57,258 nt of DNA, from contig CAYUBE010000004.1 of the NCBI GenBank assembly GCA_964442965.1, positions 1-57,258 of the forward strand. The letters run 5' to 3'. The stretch's first letter is position 1; each line of letters opens with the position of its first letter. This DNA comes from CAJAQL01 sp964442965 (GTDB lineage Bacteria; Patescibacteriota; Minisyncoccia; UBA6257; 2-01-FULL-56-20). Both the position numbers and the translations under genes were made by a program. The notes beneath the pieces are model-generated. The model made no database searches and had not been told where the DNA came from. It saw only the letters and a list, made by a program, of their open reading frames with translations. Positions 35,254 to 41,454 of this stretch are shown piece after piece.

Positions 35254-35279
35254 AAAAAGTCCGTTATGGACATTTTTTG
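35254..35279 (+). terminator. terminator after the zinc-ribbon gene
   Basis: AAAAAAGTCC / GGACATTTTTT with a 5-nt loop; the T-tract is on the plus strand, 20 nt after the stop. The A-tract would also help stop the small gene on the opposite strand. Confidence 0.75.
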
Positions 35280-35301
35280 TTGGGACACGGTCTAAGCGTG
35301 A

Positions 35302-35463
35302 TTATTTCCCTTCGCGATTGAGCCGTGCGCAGTCCCTGCACAGTGGCTTTCCACCAGCGCCGCTTTGGCGATTGCGGGGCGGAATCTCACTACCAGGACC
35401 ACATTTGGTGTTGTTGTGACAGTGAGCTTCCTTCACAGAATTCCATGGATAAGTTGTAGCCAT
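35302..35463 (-). CDS. small Cys-rich zinc-ribbon-type protein (53 aa)
   Basis: Short ORF starting MATTYPWNSVKEAHC and ending in LCRDCARLNREGK. Cys/His pairs (HCHNNTKC and LCRDC) about 25 residues apart fit a small zinc ribbon; the intervening GSEIPPRNR and GAGGKPLC loops look conserved in style. It is supported by a near-perfect consensus promoter on the same strand (35626-35598) and a leader that contains a duplicated AGGCTGAGAAATATA unit. Function unknown. Confidence 0.6.
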   Translation of the reverse strand: MATTYPWNSVKEAHCHNNTKCGPGSEIPPRNRQSGAGGKPLCRDCARLNREGK

Positions 35464-35597
35464 AATAAATTCTTTATTGTGTATATTTCTCAGCCTTTCA
35501 GCGGTTTATATTTCTCAGCCTTAGGAGGTTCGGCCTTGAATTTTTCCTCCATGGCCATCGACGCAAATGTTTTTCGTTGCCATGACTTTTCCCGCCC

Positions 35598-35626
35598 ATT
35601 ATAGTCGATGATGCTGTACCTGTCAA
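35598..35626 (-). promoter_or_regulatory. consensus sigma70 promoter for the small zinc-ribbon gene
   Basis: TTGACA (35626-35621), 17-nt spacer, TATAAT (35603-35598), both full consensus. Downstream leader of about 130 nt, with a possible 22-codon ORF (MAMEEKFKAEPPK...) before the small zinc-ribbon gene. Confidence 0.8.
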
Positions 35627-35646
35627 CAATAAAACAAGTGCATGGC

Positions 35647-35675
35647 TTGCAAATATCATCGCTTTCTGTTATCAT
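35647..35675 (+). promoter_or_regulatory. promoter of the S24 repressor gene
   Basis: TTGCAA (35647-35652), 17-nt spacer, TATCAT (35670-35675); the ATG at 35683 is only 8 nt further, so the mRNA would be leaderless. It is back to back with the consensus promoter of the opposite strand, so the repressor could control both. Confidence 0.65.
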
Positions 35676-35682
35676 TGCAAGC

Positions 35683-36354
35683 ATGGTACTTCACCCCCTC
35701 CAGGAAAAACTTTTAAACCTCGCCAATCGGGAGGATTTGGGCAAGCTGAGCTTGCGCGACATCGGCGTGCGCGTAGGTATCGGAAGAAATAAGCCCCAGC
35801 TTGTCAAATACCATCTAGAGCAGCTCCGAAACCGGGGACTCATCCGGATGGACAAGATGCGAAAAGTTCTCGAACCCACAAATCCCGGCTGGGCCAAAAG
35901 CGCGCTTCGCCTCCCCCAGCCCCGGATGTATAAAATCCCCATTTACGGAATGGCGATGTGTGGCCCCGAAGGTATTGCTGCCGAACAGAATCTGCAAGGA
36001 TATCTTACGGTTTCAAACGCGCTTTTGCGTCGCAAACCGAGCGATTCGTTTTTTGCCGTCCAGGCGCGGGGATATTCTATGAATCGAGCGAATGTGGCAG
36101 GGAAAAATATTGAGGAAGGCGATTATTTGGTAGTCGACAGCGAACTGACTGATCCCGACCCCAACAAGGTCGTTGTCGCCATTATAGACAATTCCGCGGT
36201 CGTGAAACGTTTTGTCGAAGATACAAAAAATGAGCAGATCGCGCTTGTATCTGATTCGACGCAACATTTTCCACCCATTTATTTGCATCCGGAAGATGAT
36301 TTCTTTATCAACGGAACGGTCGTGCAGGTGATCAAACAACCCAAATTAGAATAA
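35683..36354 (+). CDS. LexA/S24-type autoproteolytic repressor
   Basis: 223 residues from MVLHPLQ; an upstream in-frame ATG (35608) is rejected because the promoter lies downstream of it. N-terminal winged-HTH-like region (EDLGKLSLRDIGVRVGIGRNKPQ, then HLEQLRNRGLIRMDK). C-terminal S24 peptidase: cleavage loop MAMCGPEG (Cys-Gly rather than Ala-Gly), nucleophile Ser in ARGYSMNRA and general-base Lys in AVVKRF. Such repressors self-cleave on RecA activation and release lytic or mobile functions. It sits at the edge of the phage-like block, so it is probably the element's SOS-responsive switch. Confidence 0.85.
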   Translation: MVLHPLQEKLLNLANREDLGKLSLRDIGVRVGIGRNKPQLVKYHLEQLRNRGLIRMDKMRKVLEPTNPGWAKSALRLPQPRMYKIPIYGMAMCGPEGIAAEQNLQGYLTVSNALLRRKPSDSFFAVQARGYSMNRANVAGKNIEEGDYLVVDSELTDPDPNKVVVAIIDNSAVVKRFVEDTKNEQIALVSDSTQHFPPIYLHPEDDFFINGTVVQVIKQPKLE

Positions 36355-36380
36355 AGGTCAAAATCAAAAAATTATATTCC

Positions 36381-36560
36381 ATGGCTAAAAAGATTATTGT
36401 GCATACCGGCGAAAAGGTTCCAGTTTCCGGTGAGTATCATCCTTCCGGCGGAAAATCCGAATGGACGATGGTTAGGGGCAAAATAGTTCCTCCCAACACA
36501 GAGGGCGATCGGCAGAAGTTTACCCTAATTCACAAAGCGAAACATGAAAAAAAGAAATAG
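36381..36560 (+). CDS. small basic protein (59 aa), YjzC-like
   Basis: MAKKIIVHTGEKVPVSGEY, then GGKSEWTMVRGKIVPP and a Lys-rich tail (KHEKKK). The G-E-x-V-P-V-S-G-x-Y start resembles small proteins found widely in bacteria (YjzC-like) of unknown function. It lies 26 nt after the S24 repressor, same strand, probably co-transcribed. Exact start position is uncertain by one base. Confidence 0.55.
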   Translation: MAKKIIVHTGEKVPVSGEYHPSGGKSEWTMVRGKIVPPNTEGDRQKFTLIHKAKHEKKK

Positions 36561-36565
36561 CTATC

Positions 36566-36661
36566 ATGGATAAAAAATCTGCGGTTAAAGAGGTCCCTTC
36601 GGAAATAGAAAACGAAACAAGGGTACGAGTCCATTTCCCAAGGGAAATTGGGATCGAATAA
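36566..36661 (+). CDS. possible micro-ORF (31 aa)
   Basis: MDKKSAVKEVPSEIENE followed by a basic stretch ending VHFPREIGIE. It starts 5 nt after the previous small gene and ends just before a hairpin with a T-rich flank. Weak support: position only. Confidence 0.3.
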   Translation: MDKKSAVKEVPSEIENETRVRVHFPREIGIE

Positions 36662-36671
36662 GGCACCTAAC

Positions 36672-36700
36672 AAGACACCTCTAAAGTGTCTTATTTGTCT
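36672..36700 (+). terminator. weak terminator
   Basis: AAGACAC/GTGTCTT (7 bp, 7-nt loop) followed by a T-rich stretch. It closes the S24 transcript. The opposite recombinase frame ends at 36700. Confidence 0.5.
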
Positions 36701-38322
36701 CATTTGCCCCCGACCGAGGTCCTTCGGCTCCCTGAAAGCCCCTTTAAATCCTCCGTCTTTATTTTGAATCTGAGTGACCGAGGTTCTTCAATAAGAAGAT
36801 GAAAGGGATGCTTGAAAACGCTTGTGGGACTTGCACCACGAAGTTTGGAGACCTTGGAAGGGCACACTTTAGGAAATGGCAAATCCACAGGGTCGGACGC
36901 GCAGGGCGCGGCGGCCAGTTCGTATTGTAATTTGGGGGCAAACGAGAATTCTCGGTTTCGCAAAATATGGTTCGAGCCGATGTTTTTAAGAAATGTTGTC
37001 ATTGATTTTGTATCTCCACTCTCAAGTAGTTTGGTGGCTTGATTAAGCGAGAGAACGAACTCACGGGCTGGTTCGAGCCACGATAGACCCTTGTCGGCAA
37101 AATCTTCGATTGTTTCATTCAGCTCGACCTTTCGGGAAAGTAGCTGTTCTTTCTTCGCGGCGTACTCTGGCTGGGTCAAGGCGTCGGCAAGGTATGCGTC
37201 GAGCAGTTTGGATAGCTTCGCCTCGATTTTGAGAACTTCGCTTTTTAATACATCAATCTCGCCGCGCGCTTCATCTCTCGCCTTGTCCTGTTCCGCGTCG
37301 AACGCCGCTAATACTTTTTCCGTATCTTCACTCGATAGGGAAACTTTTTTGAGAAATGAAATTATCTGCTCCGTTAGTTGTTCCTCGCGCAGATAATGTT
37401 TTTCTTGGCACTCGCCGCCTTTCTTCGTACAGCGATAGTAAGCGTGGCCTTTCTGCATTTCTGCGGTGATAGAGCTTCCGCACGAGGCGCACTTCAAGAG
37501 GCCAAGAAAAGCGAACGTATGCTTGCCCGTTTCTATATCTTTGCCGCGCTTTATCCTCACGTCTTGGCACTTATCAAAAAGTTTCTTTGATATCAATGGC
37601 TTGTGCGTTCCCTCGAAGATTTCTCCTCGGTATCTCATAAGGCCGACATAGAACGGGTTGGTCAAAATCTTTTGTATGTTGCTCAACGCTATTTCCTTGC
37701 CTAAGTTGCCGCGCAGGTCGTTCGCCTTGCACCATTCGACGAGAGCGTGAAGCGTGTAGTTGCCCGTCCCATACATCTCAAAGAGCTTGCGGACTTTAGG
37801 AGCTTTCTCGGTATCAACGTCTACGCCTCTCGTCTTCGGGTTGTTCAGGTAGCCAATCGGTGCCCAGCTCGGCCATACGCCGTTTCGTATCTTCTGCCGC
37901 AAGCCGCGCTTTACGTTCTCCCGCAGGTTGTCCACAAAGTATTTTGACTGCCCGAACGCGATATTAAGCATGAACAAGCCCTGCGGGGTCGGCTCAAACC
38001 AGAATGTCGGGAACTTGAGGGACTTAATCAGGCCGCGATCTACGAAGTGTATTATGCGGCCTCCGTCCACCGAATTGCGGGCTAGACGGTCGGGGTGCCA
38101 CGAGATTATGCCCTCGGCTTTCCCTCTCTCAATCAATGACAACATTTCAGCGAATTTAATACGGCCGGGTTCTTTGGCGGTCTTTGCTTCTTCAAAAGAA
38201 GCGACAATTTCAAGTTTTTCTTTGGCGGCAAATTCCCGAAGTTCCACCAGTTGCGCCTCGATAGAGAGGATTTGGCGGTCATCTTCTTCGGTTGATTTGC
38301 GAGCGTAAATTATGTATTTCAT
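36700..38322 (-). CDS. serine recombinase in a 99-bp inverted-repeat element
   Basis: 540 residues from MKYIIYARKSTEEDDRQ (an upstream extension to 38433 is antisense repeat sequence and is rejected). Catalytic Ser in ARKS, WHPDRLARNSVDGG, recombinase domain (RNGVWPSWAPIGYLNNP), zinc ribbon (CASCGSSITAEMQ, YYRCTKKGGECQ), and a coiled coil (about 355-425). The tail NIGSNHILRNREFSF lies at and inside the left 99-bp repeat. Codons beyond 36862 are outside the repeat and appear to come from flanking DNA, so the native stop codon is not part of the element. Likely function: moving or inverting the element. Confidence 0.9.
   Translation of the reverse strand: MKYIIYARKSTEEDDRQILSIEAQLVELREFAAKEKLEIVASFEEAKTAKEPGRIKFAEMLSLIERGKAEGIISWHPDRLARNSVDGGRIIHFVDRGLIKSLKFPTFWFEPTPQGLFMLNIAFGQSKYFVDNLRENVKRGLRQKIRNGVWPSWAPIGYLNNPKTRGVDVDTEKAPKVRKLFEMYGTGNYTLHALVEWCKANDLRGNLGKEIALSNIQKILTNPFYVGLMRYRGEIFEGTHKPLISKKLFDKCQDVRIKRGKDIETGKHTFAFLGLLKCASCGSSITAEMQKGHAYYRCTKKGGECQEKHYLREEQLTEQIISFLKKVSLSSEDTEKVLAAFDAEQDKARDEARGEIDVLKSEVLKIEAKLSKLLDAYLADALTQPEYAAKKEQLLSRKVELNETIEDFADKGLSWLEPAREFVLSLNQATKLLESGDTKSMTTFLKNIGSNHILRNREFSFAPKLQYELAAAPCASDPVDLPFPKVCPSKVSKLRGASPTSVFKHPFHLLIEEPRSLRFKIKTEDLKGLSGSRRTSVGGK
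36862..36960. repeat. inverted repeat A, left copy (99 bp)
   Basis: Exact reverse complement of 38349-38447. It codes the last ~33 residues of the recombinase that lie inside the element (ends near FPKVCPSK). Left copy begins GCACACTTTAGGAAATGG. A further 24 bp (36961-36984) matches 38537-38560. Confidence 0.95.
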
Positions 38323-38348
38323 CGTGTTAAAAATTTTCTTTTCCCAGA

Positions 38349-38447
38349 CGAAACCGAGAATTCTCGTTTGCCCCCAAATTACAATACGAACTGGCCGCCG
38401 CGCCCTGCGCGTCCGACCCTGTGGATTTGCCATTTCCTAAAGTGTGC
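38349..38447. repeat. inverted repeat A, right copy (99 bp)
   Basis: Exact reverse complement of 36862-36960, placed 27 nt upstream of the recombinase start codon. It overlaps the outer 5 bases of repeat B (TGTGC). Confidence 0.95.
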
Positions 38448-38511
38448 AGGATAATTGAATTAGCTCGAACGGTTTTCAGCCACCCCCCAGACGCGGCGGA
38501 GCCGCACCGAT
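38443..38511. repeat. inverted repeat B, left copy (69 bp)
   Basis: Exact reverse complement of 39095-39163. Begins TGTGCAGGATAATTGAAT and ends GCCGCACCGAT, with an internal GCGGCGGAGCCGC hairpin. The recombinase fragment continues directly from its inner end. Confidence 0.95.
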
Positions 38512-38575
38512 AAAGACCGCCAAAGAACCCGTCCGAAACATCGGCTCGAACCATATTTTGTGGGAAAAGAAAAAT
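38511..38575 (+). pseudogene. internally deleted serine recombinase remnant, C-terminal piece
   Basis: Plus-strand frame KTAKEP then VRNIGSNHILW. KTAKEP matches residues ~65-70 of the intact recombinase (EEAKTAKEPGR) and NIGSNHIL matches its tail; the ~430 residues between are missing. 38537-38560 is the reverse complement of 36961-36984. Confidence 0.7.
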
Positions 38576-38601
38576 TTTAGTCATATAAAAATAATAAAAT
38601 C

Positions 38602-39051
38602 ATGAACGACACTTTTATACTTACGGTTTCTGTGGAAGCGAACGCCTCACGGGAGAAGGTTTGGAGTGTATGGACTGACTCCGCGAAAATCGCAAAGTGG
38701 TGGGGGCCAGAGGGATTTCAGAGCACCGTCGAAGAATTAGATGTCCGCGATGGCGGAAAATTTCGCGTCATTATGCACGGGCCAGATGGGAAGGATTACC
38801 CCAACATATACGTTTTTGACGAAGTGCGCCGCCCGAACCAATTGATTTATACGAACGAAGGCTCAAAGCAATTTGGACTCGCGCCATTCCAGTCGGTCGT
38901 TGATTTTGAAGATGAGGGTGGGAAAACCAAAATCACGCTGAAAATGCGGTTTACATCACAAGAGGAGAAAGATAAGCACATAAACCAGTTTCACGCCGAC
39001 GAAGGGTCGCGGCAAATACTGGAACGGCTCGCGCGCCAAGCGGAAGCATAG
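38602..39051 (+). CDS. SRPBCC/AHSA1 family protein
   Basis: 149 residues. START-like lipid or ligand-binding fold of the activator-of-Hsp90 homologue 1 group: VSVEANASREKVWSVWTDSAKIAKWWGPEGF, then DVRDGGKFRVIMHGPDG and a C-terminal helix. Members bind small hydrophobic ligands or have no known role. The gene sits between the two copies of 69-bp repeat B with recombinase fragments on either side, so it is probably cargo carried by a recombinase-derived element. Confidence 0.88.
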   Translation: MNDTFILTVSVEANASREKVWSVWTDSAKIAKWWGPEGFQSTVEELDVRDGGKFRVIMHGPDGKDYPNIYVFDEVRRPNQLIYTNEGSKQFGLAPFQSVVDFEDEGGKTKITLKMRFTSQEEKDKHINQFHADEGSRQILERLARQAEA

Positions 39052-39060
39052 AATTCTCAA

Positions 39061-39094
39061 AGAACTTGCCGCCAAAGAAAAACTTGAAATTGTC
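39061..39094 (+). pseudogene. serine recombinase remnant, N-terminal piece
   Basis: Plus-strand frame ELAAKEKLEIV matches the intact recombinase (EFAAKEKLEIV, residues ~46-56). It ends exactly at repeat B. In an intact gene this piece would lie before KTAKEP, which instead is found upstream at 38511, so the order of the two pieces is exchanged. Confidence 0.7.
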
Positions 39095-39163
39095 ATCGGT
39101 GCGGCTCCGCCGCGTCTGGGGGGTGGCTGAAAACCGTTCGAGCTAATTCAATTATCCTGCACA
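39095..39163. repeat. inverted repeat B, right copy (69 bp)
   Basis: Exact reverse complement of 38443-38511. Its outer end runs into the A-tract of the terminator before the S1 gene. Confidence 0.95.
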
Positions 39164-39206
39164 AACAAAAAAAAGAGCTCGTTTGGAGCTCTTTTTTTTG
39201 TTTGTG
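39160..39206. terminator. bidirectional terminator between the element and rpsA
   Basis: 21-bp stem ACAAAC-A8-GAGCTC and complement, 5-nt loop, with T8 on each strand's outgoing arm. It ends the S1 transcript on the minus strand (4 nt after its stop) and the AHSA1 transcript on the plus strand. Confidence 0.9.
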
Positions 39207-39209
39207 CCC

Positions 39210-40307
39210 TCACTTTTTCAGCTTCAGCATTATCCTTTTCTCTTCAGATTTTACGGAATCAATGATGAATGGATAGGACTGGCCGACTACGAGTGCGCGC
39301 TTCATTTCTTCTTGGCCGCCGAATTCGGAAATATGTACCATGCCTTGGAGATCGCCTTCGATCGCGATCACGGCGCCGAATGGATTGAACTTGTATACGC
39401 GTCCCTGGATAGTTTCGCCCGCTTTCAATTTCTCGCCCGACTTTTCCCATGGATCCTCTTTGAGAGCTTTTAGGGAAAGGAACACGCGCCCGTCTTTAAT
39501 ATCGACGATCTTTGCCTTGAGCGCATCGTTGATCTTTACAATATCTTTCGGATTATCGATAAGCTTGTAATCCAGCTCGGAAATATGAATCATGCCTTCA
39601 ATCTGCGGATTGTCGGCAAATCTGACGAATACACCGAAATCGGCGACGCCGGAGACGATGCAATCGACGATCTGTCCGACAGCATACGCGGAGAGAAACT
39701 CTTTTACATTTGCGGAAAAGACTTCCCGTTCCGAAACAATGATCTTGTTGGCGCGAACATTGACATCGATTATCTTCACATTCAATTCTTGTCCGACGAA
39801 TTTTTTAAGTTCATCGGTGATCCTTTGTCGATCCCCGTCCTGAACTTTAGGGTAGTGATCGAGAGACAACTGGGAAACAGGGAGAAATGCTTTGATTTCA
39901 CCCTCCAAGGCGACCATCAATCCTCCCGCATTTGCGGCCACCACTTTTGCGACGATCGTTTCACCGAGTTCGGCGAGGTCTTTCGCGCGTTGCCATATTT
40001 TCTGCTTGTCCGCCTCGGATAAGGAGATCTCAATAAGGCCCTCTTCGCCATCCAAGGCAACGATTTTTGCGTTCAGCTTATCACCGGTATTTAGATTCCG
40101 GACGGCCTCCTTTGCATTCATCATCTCGACACCATAGAGGATGCCGGTACCGAAACGGCCCATGTCGAAATATGCCTTGCGAGCCAATTTCTTAATAAAT
40201 GAAACCTCAATCACGCTGCCTTCACGAGGCCAGTCTGCTGTCGAAAGTTCCGTTTTTAGGGCCTGGGCGAATGCCGTGGTGCCACTCTTCTCGTCCGTTG
40301 TTGACAT
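39210..40307 (-). CDS. rpsA: ribosomal protein S1-like, four S1 RNA-binding domains
   Basis: 365 residues from MSTTDEK. Four S1 OB-folds: about 25-90 (GSVIEVSFIKKLARKAYFDMG, VEMMNAKEAVRN), 110-180 (GETIVAKVVAANAGGLMVALEGEIKAFLP), 200-270 (VDCIVSGVADFGVFVRF, IEGMIHISELDY) and 285-360 (GETIQGRVYKFNPFGAVIAIEGDLQGMVHISE). It holds mRNA on the 30S subunit. It is shorter than the six-domain proteobacterial S1, as is usual in CPR and Gram-positives. A TATAAT box (40320-40315) ends 7 nt before this ATG, arguing for a leaderless message and against the longer frame. Confidence 0.88.
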   Translation of the reverse strand: MSTTDEKSGTTAFAQALKTELSTADWPREGSVIEVSFIKKLARKAYFDMGRFGTGILYGVEMMNAKEAVRNLNTGDKLNAKIVALDGEEGLIEISLSEADKQKIWQRAKDLAELGETIVAKVVAANAGGLMVALEGEIKAFLPVSQLSLDHYPKVQDGDRQRITDELKKFVGQELNVKIIDVNVRANKIIVSEREVFSANVKEFLSAYAVGQIVDCIVSGVADFGVFVRFADNPQIEGMIHISELDYKLIDNPKDIVKINDALKAKIVDIKDGRVFLSLKALKEDPWEKSGEKLKAGETIQGRVYKFNPFGAVIAIEGDLQGMVHISEFGGQEEMKRALVVGQSYPFIIDSVKSEEKRIMLKLKK

Positions 40308-40314
40308 GGGAACC

Positions 40315-40342
40315 ATTATAGAGAGCTTTTCATTTTTAGCAA
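40315..40342 (-). promoter_or_regulatory. promoter of the S1 gene
   Basis: TTGCTA (40342-40337), 16-nt spacer, TATAAT (40320-40315) on the minus strand; the next ATG is 7 nt downstream. An ATG overlapping the -10 box (40316) cannot be the start of this transcript. Confidence 0.6.
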
Positions 40343-40359
40343 GAGCTCCGGTCTTCCCG

Positions 40360-40468
40360 TTTTCTGGAAGATGGGGCAGTCGAAAGGGCGCGGTCCTTAC
40401 GGAACATAGAAGATTTAATGTTCCGTAAGGACCGCGCCCTTTCGACTTGAGAATAATCTTCCAGAAAA
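40360..40468. other. long perfect palindrome between divergent S1 and MBL genes
   Basis: Inner arms 40379-40407 and 40418-40446 pair over 29 bp without mismatch (core CGAAAGGGCGCGGTCCTT), 10-nt loop. An outer 13-bp pair (TTTTCTGGAAGAT at 40360-40372 with 40456-40468) extends it. It lies upstream of both genes, so it is not a terminator. It could be a cruciform, a regulatory site or a mobile palindrome. Confidence 0.85.
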
Positions 40469-40533
40469 GAAGCCCTCCGCTTATAAAAAAGAGACTGGAA
40501 TTTTTTGTGATTTTTTGATAAACTGATGGCACT

Positions 40534-41115
40534 ATGGTCATTACTTATTTTGGCGCCGGATCATTTCGCTTACAGAGCGGCGATACGACACTTCTCTTAA
40601 ATCCAGATACCAACCGCCTGAAGGCAGATGTTGTTCTCCGCACGCTCGCGGGGACGGCCGCGGAGGAACTTTTAAAACACGCCTCGGACGAGGGGATGAC
40701 GATTTCCTTTCCTGGAGAGTACGAATCTCGCGGCATTGAGATCACGGGTTTTTCCATCGACGGAGAATCGACGGAAAATTTTTTAAAAACCGCCTACAAA
40801 GTTTCCTTTGAAGAGATGACGTTTGTTTTTCTGGGGCATCTCTCCCGGCCTCTCGATGCGGCGCTCATGGAGGAATTCTCCGAACCTGACGTTCTTATTC
40901 TCCCGGCAGGAGGAGGGCATTTTCTTGAGCCGGAGGTCGCGGCGAAAACGGCGAAACAGCTTGAGGCGCGCATCGTGATACCGAGTTTTACCAAGAACGC
41001 CGACGAATTTCTAAAGGCGCTCGGGAGAAAGTCTGATGCGGTCGAGAAGTTTGTTTTTCGACAAAAGGATATTGTGGCGGAAAAAGGGCGGCCGGTTGTT
41101 TTTAAAGAAACGTGA
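40534..41115 (+). CDS. MBL-fold (UlaG-like) protein with degenerate metal site
   Basis: 193 residues. Beta-lactamase-fold order: YFGAGSFRLQSGDTTLLLNP, ADVVLRT, then SFPGEYESRGIEITG and FVFLGHLSRPLD, DVLILPAGGG. The HxHxDH metal motif of active family members is absent. A subgroup of UlaG-like proteins common in CPR keeps the GEYE motif but not the histidines. Probably not an active metallo-hydrolase. Followed by a GTG-start gene overlapping its stop. Confidence 0.75.
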   Translation: MVITYFGAGSFRLQSGDTTLLLNPDTNRLKADVVLRTLAGTAAEELLKHASDEGMTISFPGEYESRGIEITGFSIDGESTENFLKTAYKVSFEEMTFVFLGHLSRPLDAALMEEFSEPDVLILPAGGGHFLEPEVAAKTAKQLEARIVIPSFTKNADEFLKALGRKSDAVEKFVFRQKDIVAEKGRPVVFKET

Positions 41116-41444
41116 TAGAAGCCGATCGAAAGAGTTTCATAGAAGAATTGAGATCCTTGAGCGAGCCCGTGAAACGCAAGGTTATGTTTTGTAGCGCGGC
41201 CGTAAGCATGGCACTTGTGGTATATCTCTGGTTCGCGTATTTTAATACCATTGTGCCGAACGCGGGTCCCGCCGCGGCATTGCAAACGCCGTCGACAACC
41301 AACGCCTCGGACACCGGCGGACCCGGGATATTCGGCCTTTTTGCGGATGCGGCCGGTTCATTGTGGCAGGCGACTCTCAACAAAATAGAGGGAGTTGCGA
41401 GCTCACTAAATAATCCGAAGCAGTATGATATAAATCCCAGATAA
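41112..41444 (+). CDS. small membrane protein upstream of gyrA
   Basis: 110 residues, GTG start overlapping the previous stop (GTGA). Cytosolic N-terminal helix (EELRSLSEPVKRKVMF), one membrane helix (about 27-47, CSAAVSMALVVYLWFAYF), then a Gly/Ala/Ser-rich exterior segment. No family recognised. Forms a transcript with the MBL gene and gyrA. Confidence 0.65.
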   Translation: MIEADRKSFIEELRSLSEPVKRKVMFCSAAVSMALVVYLWFAYFNTIVPNAGPAAALQTPSTTNASDTGGPGIFGLFADAAGSLWQATLNKIEGVASSLNNPKQYDINPR

Positions 41445-41454
41445 ACCACTATAT

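Noticed and set aside
36838..37042. Plus-strand frame through the recombinase C-terminal region (LGNGKSTGSDAQGAAASSYCNLGANENSRF)
   Set aside because: It appears twice only because the region is an inverted repeat. It lacks a start context and lies antisense to the recombinase.
38323..38433. N-terminal extension of the second recombinase (37 codons)
   Set aside because: It is the antisense of repeat A and precedes the conserved MKYIIYARKS start.
40308..40541. N-terminal extension of S1
   Set aside because: It runs through the 29-bp palindrome and the promoter; S1 homology begins after MSTTDEK.
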